Assembly (NCBI RefSeq): GCF_042453785.1
Contig: NC_091667.1
Location: 35,208,001 to 35,272,000 of the forward strand
DNA from: Malus domestica
Taxonomy: Eukaryota > Streptophyta > Magnoliopsida > Rosales > Rosaceae
Length of the DNA stretch: 64,000 bases
Direction of reading: 5' to 3'
The translations under genes and the position numbers were made by a program. Under the pieces are notes generated by a model, which was given only the letters and a program-made list of their open reading frames with translations, was not told where the DNA came from and did not search any database. This document shows positions 36,080 to 47,687 of this stretch, one piece after another (position 1 is the first letter of the stretch; each line of letters opens with the position of its first letter).

Positions 36080-36148
<69 letters not shown>

Positions 36149-38615
36149 TCGATGTGATGCTTCCACAACAAATTGATCTTCTTCTACTTATACATTCTTG
36201 GTCTTAATAACAATTTGAATAGGACCGATATGTACTTTTTGAGGATTTGAGATAAGTCAAAAATCAGACGAAACACGATGATGATGCTTACAAGTTAAAA
36301 CCTCATCATCTCCGCGACGTACGTTCTCTTACATTCGGCAAACCATGTCTGCATCCAAATAGTCCACAAATTGACCACCAAATACTGATGAGGACTACTG
36401 GTGTTTAGCCGTTTAGGGGTTTTTCATTTGGTCCGATTTACACTAGGGTTGCTTCCTTATTACCAATATATAACTATATATGTATAAACAAATACGATGA
36501 TAACATGCATGTAATGATTTTTGGTACAACTTAGATGCATTTACAGTTATCGATCCAACCAAAGTTGATATCTTACATTGCATATACAACTTGTTTATGA
36601 GTTGGTGTTCAATTAATATTTTGTGGACTTGGCGTTTAATAGAGCAAATTAACTTGTTTATGAGTCGTACGACGTCACACAGGCATTGACACGAGAACGT
36701 TAAGTGCTAATTAACGATATAATGTCATACTTTTAAGTTTTTATTTGTATGATTATGGCTTGTTAGCATGTGAGACCTCTATAGCGGTATGCTCATGGTG
36801 ACATCAATGAGACAAAAATGGGGCCGCTGAGATTTCGCCGACGGAGCATCTGACAGTATAAAAATGTGAGTCGATCAATTTTCTTTCTCTAGTACATGCA
36901 AAGACTAAAACCTCTCAAGTCAAGTACAAGTTTGACTTTTCATTCTGTATACGAAAGAGAGGAGCTTCTTGTGTTCTTGCAGTTTGCATGTTACGTCCCG
37001 ATTTGCAGATCACTGTAACTTTCTATGTCTCTATATGCATTATCACATGCCTTTTAAGGGAAGGAAAAAAATATTAGTTGGGATTTGTTTTTGACCATCA
37101 AATGAAATGTGAACAATTCGTTCTTTTTTTTTTTTGGAAACAAGGGGCGCTTCCAGTTTATTTTATAAATCTAGATTCATAGATAATCTTTACAAAAATT
37201 CAATTCATCTGAAATTATTTATCCATTCAATTATCACGATGAAATTTCAATTAGATGCCTCAAATATTTTCAATTTAACTAACACTTTGTAAGGATGATC
37301 TATGAGGTGCAACTTAAAAAATAGACGGTTCGAATCATTGAAATTTAATGTGGAGTGAGCCCCACAACTAGTCTCATTTTTTTTTTCAAAAAATGAGGAT
37401 CGTTCCCTTGAAGGCTCCTTACATTATGATATTTGATCTGCACGCTCATTACGTTAATGGACGTGATGTAATTTTTGTCTTATCATCACTTTATATTGTT
37501 TGATTGTACAAATTCACTCTAAATCGGTTTTTTTTTTATCACTTGGAATAATGCACCAAATTAGCACTGTTATATGTGTTTGTATTGATGAATAAAATAC
37601 CATTCTATCATTTCTTGTAAAAAATAAAATAAAAATCATATTCTCCTTTATTTGGTTGCCTACAAACTAGTTACTCACATAAAAATATATCGATGAAAAG
37701 TAGCATATGCTCTGAAGCACAATAAAAGTTTCGAGTAAATGTATATACAAAAAGTAAAACCAAAATGGCATACTTAAAAGGAGATTTTATCTCAAAATTG
37801 TATTAAATTTACAGTGCAAAGAGTAGTATTTATCCATGAACAATTATTTTGATTTAAATACGTCGTCTACTTAATTAGTTGTACATGAAATCTAAGAATA
37901 ATGATTTGGTTGTCTAATAAACCCAATAGGGATACAGAGAAAAGGAAAGATTTGACCAAATTGCTAAAATTTGAGGAGATCTAGTGATCTAGTGGTCTAG
38001 TGGTCACACCAATCTAACAAAGCAAGAGATTGAAAGCATGCAGCTGCCATGCAACTGCATGTGCCTAATTCTATGATGGTAGGGGACAAAGGCCTCTTGC
38101 TCGTTTCCTAATCACATGATTTGTTTCTAATTAACATTTTTCTAGATATACATTTAGCATTATTTGGAGCCATGCACTGATTAATGCTACAACTTCTCTA
38201 AGGAATGCTTGACAAAAACTATTAATCTGATGCAAAAATTCGCCACTGTATACGCCTAGATTCCATGCATGGTTCGTGTGCTAACCCTAATTGCCACCCT
38301 TTTCTTTTCATTTTAATTATTTTAGTAAGAAAAATATTGTAACCATAAAAGAAGATAAACGCGATCGAGTCATCAAAATACGAATTTTTTTATTTTTTAA
38401 CAATTTAAGTAACTTAATACAGATCTCACTGATGATATGAGTTCATTCCACAAAATTCTCTCATGATCTGAGTCGTCTATTTTTAAATATTATTGTGAGC
38501 ATTTTATATTTGTCAACAACCCTGTATTCCTTTATTGATCAGATTAGTTAGATAACTAGTTAACGGTGGACACTTTTATACATAAATGAGTGTTTCATAT
38601 ATAGTTAGGTTTTCT
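35526..38615. other. AT-rich intergenic DNA with a (TA)n microsatellite
   Basis: Three kilobases without coding signal. It contains a long TA repeat at 36084-36146. The rest is AT-rich with no recognised transposon ends. Some of the first few hundred bases may belong to the truncated copia element. Confidence 0.45.
36084..36146. repeat. (TA)n microsatellite, about 31 units
   Basis: Uninterrupted TA dinucleotides over about 63 bp. Likely length-variable and able to extrude as a cruciform. Confidence 0.95.
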
Positions 38616-38618
38616 TTA

Positions 38619-38713
38619 GGGCCATTGAAATTTGATCTAACGGCTACAAACAGAGGGTCGGGCCCTCTAAAAGTTATAATTATTATAGCCGTTGGATCAA
38701 ATTTCAATGGCCC
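38619..38713. repeat. Hairpin-forming inverted repeat (about 31-bp arms)
   Basis: GGGCCATTGAAATTTGATCTAACGGCTA at the left is nearly the exact reverse complement of TAGCCGTTGGATCAAATTTCAATGGCCC at the right, with a loop of about 35 bp. It resembles a MITE core. The ATCAAATTTCAA motif also appears in the neighbouring element at 38880. Confidence 0.7.
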
Positions 38714-38875
38714 AAATGATCCGGTCAGGAGGATCCCCACCCTATGCTCAGGAGGGGATCCGGTTCCATATATAAATTTGACACACACACACATATCTAT
38801 ATACGTGTATATATAAATATTTAAGTAAGTGAATATGTAAATATCTTTAATTAAGTATAGTGGTCAATGAATGGG

Positions 38876-39070
38876 AAAGAGATTCTCTCCGGATCTCTTC
38901 CACTAAGGTCACCGGATCAAATGATCCGAACCTTTGAAATTTCATCAAACGGTTAAAAATTATTATAGTTTTTAAGAGATTAAAACAGATGAGTCATTTG
39001 ATGAAATTTCAAAAGTTCGAATAATTTGATCCGGTAACCTTGGTGGAAGAAATCCGAAAATAATCTTTTT
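38876..39070. repeat. MITE-like inverted repeat (GGATCTCTTCCAC ends)
   Basis: AAAGAGATTCTCTCCGGATC..CCACTAAGGTCACCGGATCAAATGATCCGAAC at the left pairs with GTTCGAATAATTTGATCCGGTAACCTTGGTGG..AATAATCTTTTT at the right. The element is about 190 bp with long imperfect arms and no coding capacity. Confidence 0.65.
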
Positions 39071-39601
39071 TCCCAATTAATAGAGCGTTCGTGTTTCGAT
39101 CATTCTAATGAGAATGATTTGACAATGTATCAGTAGCCCATCCACAAATATTATTAAACCAGAAATATATATAATTATTTCGCATTGGTTTTGTGGGGAT
39201 ACAATTTGACCATGAAGTGTGAACCAAACCAAAAGGCATCGAAATTATAGCTTTAGTTAATTTTAAAGATTTTTAGGGCTAGTTTGAGTTTACTAATTTT
39301 TTTTTTTAAAAGCAGCTTCTTATAAAGTTAGAGTTAAAATTGTGTTAGGTAAATAAAAAATAATAATTTTTTTTTCTTTGAAATCATGGATCTAAAACAG
39401 TAAAAAGTAGAAATCGCTCTACCCATGCTTCTTAAAAGCGTTTTTATCATAAAAGACAGGTGAACAGTAACAATTAATAAAACTTTCACAGTGAGAACCT
39501 TACCCAGTCTCTTTCTCCAAAACCTAATACTTCTGCTGTGACGAAGAAGCATTTTGAAAAAACGTACAGCGGTAAGAATAAAATTAGTACAAGGTAGTTA
39601 C

Positions 39602-40106
39602 ATTGCTTTGAATACCATGGATGGATTGATGCTACACCAAGACTTGCTCAGCTTTTAATATGTAAGACATTCCTCCCCGCATACAAATTTAATTATGTTT
39701 TGACGTGTGTGCAAGCATTTTCGCTTGTATTTCCATGAGTTAATGGTATACATATGTTTTAAACTGAAATTTTATACAATCAGTCAGGATGGTGAGGACC
39801 CAGTTACATTGTTAAGCTCTAGAAGTAAGATTTTGATTGGTTTTGATATTATATTGCTTTGAATACCATGGATGGATTGATGCTACACCAAGACTTGCTC
39901 AGCTTTTAATATGTAGGACATTCCTCCCCGCATACAAATTTAATTATGTTTTGACGTGTGTGCAAGCATTTTCGCTTGTATTTCCATGAGTTAATGGTTT
40001 ATACATATGTTTTAAACTGAAATTTTATACAATCAGTCAGGATGGTGAGGACCCAGTTACTTTGTTAAGCTCTAGAAGTAAGATTTTGATTGGTTTTGAT
40101 ATTATA
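39602..40106. repeat. Tandem duplication, two copies of about 251 bp
   Basis: The unit starting ATTGCTTTGAATACCATGG at 39602 recurs at 39853 and runs to 40106. Only a few differences are visible (for example TGTAAGAC against TGTAGGAC, and a 3-4 bp length change near 'ttaatggt'). It is therefore recent. No gene was recognised in the unit. Confidence 0.92.
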
Positions 40107-40920
40107 CTGTAAGAGCAGAAACGAAATGACTTCCCCTACTTTTGCTGGTTTTAAATAATTGGATTGTTGCTTCCCATTTTGTCCAGATTCATTAAGTGAA
40201 ATCACATCAATTCAATTAGTAGCTTTTTCAATTAGTAGCTTAAAGGCAAAGGGAAAGGGACACTCTTGCTAGGTTTTTGTGCGAATTAAAAGACCTAGAT
40301 TTTACTAGGAAACTCAATTTCCCAAATAACAGAAAGTGGAAACTGCACAACACGATTCGAGCAGATGTGGTTTCAAATGAACTTATAACACAGTGCCACA
40401 CTTACTAAAAATCAAATTGGTCGATGTACACGTAGGGAATTTCACAAGAGAAAAATTGATAGAAAACAACTTCCACCCCTTGTTTTCCCTTTTGGCAGGA
40501 TAGGTATATCACTGATCAGTCACAGGCTGATTATTAAGCTAATTAAATTCCATATAACTATAACAAGGATTAGTCTAATAAGTATAAGATAATCAAAGAT
40601 TTGGATGCGTTCCTTTTGCCGCCTCTTGTGCTTGTCACACCCACATATATGCCAGTATGATGATTATAAATGATAGAGTAGGATTTTCTCCCCTCTAAAT
40701 CCTCCTCCTCTTCACTCACCTCCTATTTGAACGGTCACAATTAAGCCACTTAGTATCTGGAGTTGACTTCTTTGTACAAAGAATAAAAAAGAGGAAAGTG
40801 AGAAAGGAAGAGACCGAAGGGGACTAGAGGGGAGGAGATTTGGAGGGAAGATAATATTTTTCCATAAATATAATTGGCCAAGTTGGCTTTTTATTTTATT
40901 TCGAGTACTTTTGGTTTGAG
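40107..40920. other. Intergenic DNA, nothing recognised
   Basis: Contains a purine/pyrimidine-rich stretch (40690-40860) with 'ctcctcctc' and 'gggaggagatttgg' that is mildly self-complementary. No gene or defined element was found. Confidence 0.4.
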
Positions 40921-40926
40921 GCAAGG

Positions 40927-41430
40927 TATAAAATATCGATGATATCAGAAATATCGGTACTAAAAAAACACGGAAATTTCAATGGAAATATCGGGATATT
41001 ATCGATATCGATAAAAATTGAATAAAAACCACGAAAATTGTAGGAAAAATTTGGAAATTTTTATTAAAATTTTGAAGGATGTTTATTTAGTCAATTATCT
41101 ATTAGTTTATCACAAAAAAATTGGAAGAAAATTCATTGCATGATGGATTTAACTGATTTAAGTTGATTATATAGCGAGCTGGCAAACATTGTGAGTGTAG
41201 AAAATATGTAGTAATTAATGAAAGAAGTTTAAACACACCATAATCATTTATATATAATGAATTAGTACAATATTTTACACTTCATACATTGCATGGTAAG
41301 ATACATGAGTGACTTAGTACCTCATAGAGTTCCTATCAATGTCTAAAATATCGATGATATCGGAAATATCGGTACTCCAAAAACACGGAAATTTCGATGG
41401 AAATATCGGGATAATATCGATATTTTAGAC
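40927..41430. repeat. Pair of about 85-bp direct repeats (AATATCGATGATATC) with 330-bp spacer
   Basis: TAAAATATCGATGATATCAG..AAATATCGGTACT..AACACGGAAATTTC..GGAAATATCGGGAT occurs at 40928-41010 and again at 41344-41425 in the same orientation. Each block is itself partly palindromic (ATCGAT, GATATC). This may be a small LTR-like (TRIM) element or two MITE copies; no primer site was seen in the spacer. Confidence 0.6.
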
Positions 41431-42650
41431 CTTGGTCTAAGAACACCTCAAATTTAATCCAAGTTAACCACTTTGAAGTTTGTACTTTTTTTTAACGTTG
41501 GGATAAAACCGTTATCATCACATGAAAAATAATAAAAAGATAATATATTGTCAATAATATTGTGTGCAAATAGAAACAGGGAGATGGTACATATTAGTAT
41601 CAAGTTTTAATTAGTTGGTTAGAACTATTCAGACTTGACAAAACTCATTGGATACAATTGTAGGACACCTGTCCACTATGTTGATTGAGAGATATCAATA
41701 TCAAAGATGTTGAGAAATGGCTATGATTTCACAAAACAAAACTAAGAGGGGTTCAATGTTGGTGATAAAAGGCCATATAAACCATGTTATATGGTCGTCG
41801 TTTATGCGTTTAGTCATTCTCGGTGGCCAAACCTTTGCCAATCAAATGTGAGAGATTTTTTAATGCCAGGAACACAATCGAGTATACCAAATGTCATAAT
41901 ACAAGTGGTTGGATACTTAAAAAAGAAATTTCTTGACTATTTATATTATGATACTTGGTATACCAAGCTATATTCCGGACACACTAAAAATTCGATGCGA
42001 GAGAGGACAGGAGAAAAAGACGAGGAAATGCATGGGCCATGCATGTTGAATTAATGGTATAGTGGAAGTTTGACGTGCAGTACTCGGACCACATTGTGTG
42101 ACAATATTACTAATCAAACAAACACATATATTATTGTACTTATTGGCCTCCTTTATTTTCATTACAGACAAGATAATTTAGATAACATGTTCTTGTATAA
42201 TCTTAAACATAATGTTGGTGGACACCAATGTGTGATCGCTACTTTTACATAGTTCACATAAAAAAGTGTTCTTTTATTTTTTTTTTGGTTTTTTATTAAC
42301 GAGGAATATGATATTTGAATTTGAGACATTACGTAACATTATTAAGACAAACATCAGCAGAAAATGAATTGAGAGGTATGTATGGAAAGTGAGTAATTAG
42401 AAGATGACATTTATCTACCAATAATTAAGAAAATTGAGAAGAGAAGAAAGAAGCATCTTAATGTGGAGCGAAATATGGCATGGTACATTAAATGTATACA
42501 AATGGTTGACACTCGAATAATTAAACTTCTCCTTAATTATATATATCATGACATTTACTGTATTGAACCGTATTCTAGACACGACAAATTTCTTCTTAAT
42601 GTGAACCAGCCCACAAAGGATGTCAGAGGGCCGAGCCCAGATTGATTAAA
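41431..42650. other. Intergenic DNA, nothing recognised
   Basis: AT-rich. The stretch 41860-42010 is loosely similar to 42470-42600 (both have 'atcatgac/attatgat..ttg..ccg/ttattctagacac'), perhaps an old duplication. No coding signal was found. A (TA) run lies at 42651-42673. Confidence 0.35.
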
Positions 42651-42759
42651 AATATATATATATATATATATATTATGGGCTCAGAAAGCCCCAAACTCAG
42701 AAAGAAGAGAGTGCCGAGCCCAGATTGATAAAAAATAAAAAACAAAAAATAAAAAACGA

Positions 42760-42832
42760 TGGAGGTGCGGGGAATCGAACCCCGTGCCTCTCGCATGCGA
42801 AGCGAGCGCTCTACCATATGAGCTACACCCCC
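42760..42832 (-). tRNA. trnA-CGC: tRNA-Ala, anticodon CGC
   Basis: The minus strand folds as a normal tRNA: 7-bp acceptor stem GGGGGTG/CACCTCC (one G-U pair), D arm GCTC..GAGC with a loop containing GGTAGA-like A-box sequence, anticodon stem CTCGC/GCGAG with loop TTCGCAT (anticodon CGC, reads GCG), and T arm CGGGG-TTCGATT-CCCCG (B box). The discriminator base is A. There is no intron and no encoded CCA. T-runs just downstream on the minus strand (complement of 42748-42755) serve as pol III terminator. Confidence 0.96.
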
Positions 42833-44022
42833 GAATGATAATGCGTTAGTAACAGGCATAGTTAAAGATTTTGACAATCAAGTTTCCCTGAGCCAAGTAT
42901 TTTTGATAAGCAAAACTGACAGCTGTATTTTTGAGCGTGAAACGCGCAGGCGGTGGGACGACTTCCATATTTCAAATTTGTCCCCTTTGTCAGACAACCA
43001 GACGAATTGGAGTTTCATCAGATTGGGGAGTTCGGAGGTCAAAGGTATTATGTTCTTAGATTTCTAGTCCTCGTGTTTTTTCCTTTCAAAATTTTCATCC
43101 TTCAAATTTTCATGGCTTCAAATAAGTATAAAAATCGACCAGAAATTAATTCAATTTGATAAGTTTTTAGCTTCGTCTTAGCAAACTCCGTAATTTTTGT
43201 GAGTTTGGATCCAAATATGCAGGAACTGTCTGTTGGTTTTTATCCAAAAAGCTTGGAGTTTGAAGTGTTTTGTCCCAGTACAGATATCAGGCCTTATTTC
43301 GTGAAATATTCTTTGGTCGGACAGATGATCACGTCACTCATCCGACCCCCCACACACAGACTCTTACCGCCGGTGAGACGGGAAGAGGGTTGTGTGAGAG
43401 GAGTCTTGATTTTCGTGTATATAATCAGACGGATGACGTGGTGCACTAAACAACTTAAAATATTTTTTCCAATTTCACGAAGGGAATTCCATGCTTGATA
43501 GAGTTCGGGAGATTTTCGAATAAGAAAGCAAGGTAGTTAGTGCTCATGACGTCAGTCTCTGCCGAATACAAGCCATGCAAAGTTCTTTACGTCTTTGTAA
43601 GAAAAAATGTGACTTTTACGGTTTTACCAGAGTTTGCTGCTCTTGATCATGACGAGACCAGGTACAAGAGAAGGTAAGAATTTCCACTTCAGGTTTTCAG
43701 GACCACAAATTTGCAGCGTCGCTTCAACGAACAGATTCAGAATTGTTTTCCCCATCTGGGCACGAGGGAAATTTCGGTAGTAATGCCTGACTAGGACGAC
43801 TCTCACTCCAGCTGAAATCGAGTAGGTCAGATGGGATCAAAATACGTTTTTCTCGTTTGACTACAACCTTGCATTTGTAGAAAATTTCAGATCTGCACAG
43901 TGCCTACGTACCTCATGAGGTGCTGATTGCATGGTTAAAGCCACATGAGTACAAGTAGCAGAAGATTGTTTCACAAAAAAACACCAAGGCTTGTGGAATA
44001 GTGAGAGAACAGACACAAGGAT
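42833..44022 (+). other. Upstream region of the WSD gene
   Basis: No coding exon could be assigned here. A TATATAAT motif at 43418-43425 lies about 600 bp before the start codon and could be the promoter if there is a leader intron. Sequence at 43320-43440 contains repeated GACG/CCGAC motifs. All of this is tentative. Confidence 0.35.
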
Positions 44023-46575
44023 ATGGAGCCAGAGGCAACTATGGAAGCTACCTGCAGCACTCATGAGGAGTCAAGCACAAAAGAAGATCACCATCGTCTG
44101 ATTCTAAGTCCGGCGTCACGCTTGTTCCATTCCCCGCGGTTCAACTGTTACATCGTTATTATCATGGGATTCAAGACGAGGATCGATTCAAACATTGTCA
44201 AAAATGGTTTGAAAGTCTTGCACAATCATCCTCGCTTCTCTTGCAGGCTGGTAAAATCAAACATTTCCATTCCGTACTGCTTGTTTTTTCCTTTCTGCAT
44301 ACGAAAATTACTTTAGGAGAGGACTCGCGAACAAGTGGGACGTCATTGTGGCAGTATTCTAACCTAATCAAGCACTTTCACGTGTTTAAACTGTGTGACA
44401 TTGTTTGATTTGGTCTGGGATAACGCCACGGTTGTGTTCCATTTGTAAGTACTTGATTGTTTTAACTTCCCCCTCAGCTGCAGCATGCGAATAATGCTAT
44501 ATACAGTTGATGATTTACAGTTTTCTCTTGTATAAGGATGACAGAGGCGGAAAGAAGAGATGGATTCAAGTTTCGGTAAATCAAGAAGACCATGTTTTTG
44601 TTCCAACCTTGAATTCAAAAATAGAACATCCGGAGGAATTTGTAGAAAACTACATTTCCAACCTTACTGCATCACCTCTTGACCTTTCCAAGCCGTTGTG
44701 GGAGGTACATCTCCTCAACGTCAAAACCTCGAACGCAGAAGGGCTTGCAGTGATCCGGATGCACCACTCTATGGGAGATGGCGCATCTCTCATGTCCCTT
44801 TTGCTAGCATGTACTAGAAAAACATCCGACCCAAATGCACTGCCTAGTGTTCCCACCCAGAAACGGGCGGATTCCTCAAGTGATCTGGGCTGGTTCTGGC
44901 GTTTCATCTTGGCTATTTGGTATGGTATCACACTGATAGCGAACACTTTGGTCGATATAATGTTGTTTATAGCAACACTTCTATTTTTGAACGACACAGA
45001 AACTCCTATCAAAGGTTCATCTGATGTTCATCTAACCACCAAACGCTTCTTGCATCGGACTGTCAGTATGAATCACATAAAGCAAGTGAAGAATGCGATG
45101 GGCACGGTATGTTGATAAGTTCATGAATAATGCGTATAGGCATGCGTGCACGCACGCTTGTTTCGGAAAAGCTTCTAAAAACTAAAAATTGAAGCAGTGT
45201 ATTAGTTTCATTGATACATTTTTTTTTTTCTTTTGAAAGTATGTAGTGTTACATTTAGTTTTTTTCTGACATTGGAACATTAACCAGACTGTCAATGATG
45301 TTGTCTTGGGAGTGACACAAGCGGGTCTCTCGTGCTATTTGAATCGCAGATACGGTGAGTTTCCTTGGAATTGAATCATTAACATTGTCTTGTTAGTTGA
45401 GTTTTTGAGCAGATAATACCAGTAACATTGTTCTGTTAATTGAGTCAATAACACTTTTCTTCGTTTTTTGTTGCTAAGTTTCCGTTGTTTTCAATTGTGA
45501 AGCGTCTTCGAAATGTTTAGAGAAGTTCTAAACTCACACATAAAGATTTCATAGTAACATTATTCTGTTTAGCAGGCCAAAATGTGAAAGATGTCGGAAC
45601 AAAGCAGGAAGGGAGCAATCTTCCGAAAAATATGCACGTCAGAGCTAACATTCTCGTTAATTTAAGACCAACTGTTGGGATCCAGGTGATTAGCATATAT
45701 ACCATTCAGCAGTTGTTCAGGAAGTTTTTCGCCACGAAAGATGCTTGGTTGGCCTAGCTCACATATACTGTTTTGTTTCTAATGTTAATTGCATAACAGG
45801 ATCTGGCTGATATGATGGCTAAGAAGTCCAAGGTCAGGTGGGGTAATTGTATAGGTTATATCCTTATCCCCTTCACCATTGCTCTACAAGATGACCCGTT
45901 GGATTATGTTCGCGGAGCCAAAGCTGTCATTGATCGGAAAAAACACTCCCTCGAAGCTTTCTTCACATACCTGACTGCCAATCTCTTAATCAAAATAATA
46001 GGAGCTAAGGTACCAATAATTCCCTCCATTTCATCTAACATATTTTCGATTCGAAAGAGCAAAAACCAGAATAGTTTCTAAGAATGTCCATATATATGTG
46101 TATGTGCGCGCGCAGGCAGCAGGAGTTTTAGCACACAGAATTATTTCTCATTCTACATTCTCCTTCTCAAACTTGGTTGGTCCCCAGGAAGAAATTAGTT
46201 TTTACGGCCATCAAATAACTTTCATGTCTCCTCACGTTTACGGGCATCCTCACGTAAGTTCTCTTATAATTCATGCACATAATTCTCCTTGACCACGAAC
46301 TTGCCTCCGAAATCCACCAATTTAACTGCAGTCGAAGGGGAAAAAACCACAAACAACTGGTTCCGTTTCGGATTTGTTTATGTTCAGTGTTGCTCATTAT
46401 GCTGCAGGCATTGCATATGCATTGGCAAAGCTACGCGGATGAAATGACAGTTTGCTTAACTGTTGATCCGAATGTAATACCTGATCCTGAGAAGTTGTTG
46501 GACGATTTAGAGGAATCGCTTAAACTCATTAGTCACGCTGTCATGGAAAGAGGGCTCGCCGTGGACGTTGTCTAG
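44023..46575 (+). CDS. WSD1-like wax ester synthase/diacylglycerol acyltransferase
   Basis: Transfers acyl chains from acyl-CoA to fatty alcohols (wax esters) or diacylglycerol; WSD1 acts in the ER for cuticular wax. Exons are 44023-44250, 44537-45106, 45288-45354, 45576-45685, 45800-46009, 46116-46253 and 46408-46575, giving 496 residues in one frame, close to Arabidopsis WSD1 in size. The N-terminus has the family box SPASRLFHSP. The catalytic HHxxxDG is HHSMGDG at 152-158 (His153, Asp157). A hydrophobic span at about 196-226 is the likely membrane segment. The C-terminal WSD domain (DUF1298) carries NDVVLGVTQAGL, ANILVNLRPT, FSNLVGPQEE and IPDPEKLLDDLEESLK. Exon 2 was started at 44537 because the upstream ..TACAG acceptor would break the frame. 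The acceptor used (TATAAG) is weaker. Which WSD paralogue it is cannot be said. Confidence 0.92.
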
Positions 46576-47110
46576 CGCGAAAGGTGGCGTGCAGTTTGTC
46601 TTTTTTTAGTTAGTTCATTGGAGCAGCCATTCTCGTGTTGGGGAGAATCGTTGATTTGCTTAGAATACCGTCACTGTAACATTCCAGTTGCTCGAAAATG
46701 TTCATCTCCTTTTGTTGCATGCTTTGGCTGGATGTAGTAAAGGGAGAGCTTTGATCTGTTACATGTAAAACCATTACACAGTGAAATGAAACCTGAATTT
46801 CTTCCCTTTACATATTACCTCTTCTTACCTAAACATTACAGGATTTTGGACTGCTTCTGTAAGAAGCACTTACAAGCGATTTTTAAAAAATGCTTCTAAA
46901 AGAAGTATCCACAAAATGCTTTTCAAAAAACGCTTCTATGATTCATAAAGAGTTCTAAATTTTTTCTACCAAACGGAGTTAGAAATGTTTTCTATTATTA
47001 AGTCTTTCATTAATACTTGTGCTTTCTTTTCATTATGAATTGTACTCGGGTCATATTAAAGCCAAATATAATAAATCTGTTAAAATTCATGGGATGTGTT
47101 GTGTCAACAT
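46576..47110. other. WSD 3' trailer and GCTTCT-rich inverted repeat
   Basis: The trailer runs to about 46800. At 46850-46985, AAGAAGCACTTACAAGCG, AAAATGCTTCTAAAAGAAG and AAAAAACGCTTCTATG form imperfect inverted repeats, probably an old MITE. No gene was recognised. Confidence 0.45.
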
Positions 47111-47111
47111 T

Positions 47112-47470
47112 AGATACTAGGGATGGGCATGGACCAGACCGGGCCAAAATTGAATGGACCAGACCCGTTTGAAAATAAAATCGGACGGGTTGGGCCGGGT
47201 AATAGAAAAATGAATGTTGGAATCAAGAAGGGTGAGAGCAAAAGTCAGTCAGTTTGGGAGAGAGAGATTGAGAGGAAGGAGAGTTACTGAGTCTAAGAAT
47301 TGAATGGTTGTATTCAGAAATTTGGAGCCGCCCCACCCTGCTCGGTTTTGTGTTTCAAAATCAAACACATAGGTCCCGGCCCGAACGCGCCCAGAACCGC
47401 TAAGACCTGCTCCGACCCACGGTTCCAGAGCCCAAAACAATGGTTTTTGGACTCGGATCAAATAAATTCG
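47112..47470. other. BOB1 upstream region with a GGGCCGGG-type repeat
   Basis: At about 47120-47200 the sequence 'gatgggcatggaccagaccgggcc' and 'ggacgggttgggccgggta' is a composition typical of dispersed plant repeats. Sequence at 47310-47420 is GC-richer and in part repeats CCGAC/CCCGG motifs. No exon was assigned. Confidence 0.35.
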
Positions 47471-47572
47471 TCAGGGGCATTATCGTCTAATCACATCGGT
47501 TCCCAATAGAAGTTGGACTTAGTGTAGACCACGACCTTCTGGAATGCTCATCTCACCGACTGTAGCACGCAG

Positions 47573-47580
47573 TATATATA
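47573..47580 (+). promoter_or_regulatory. Probable TATA box of the BOB1 gene
   Basis: TATATATA followed by CACTCTCACTCC lies 108 bp before the start codon, a normal plant promoter spacing for a short leader. The transcription start is inferred to be near 47605. Confidence 0.6.
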
Positions 47581-47687
47581 CACTCTCACTCCATCGTCCT
47601 CCCAAAACGCAAAAGCTTAAACCCTACACGCACCCGACCCTCGAAATCGAAAGACTCCGCTCAAATTCCCAAACTTTTATCGAATCC

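Noticed and set aside
42623-42877. Minus-strand frame across the tRNA
   Set aside because: The sequence is a fully folding tRNA-Ala; the reading frame is incidental.
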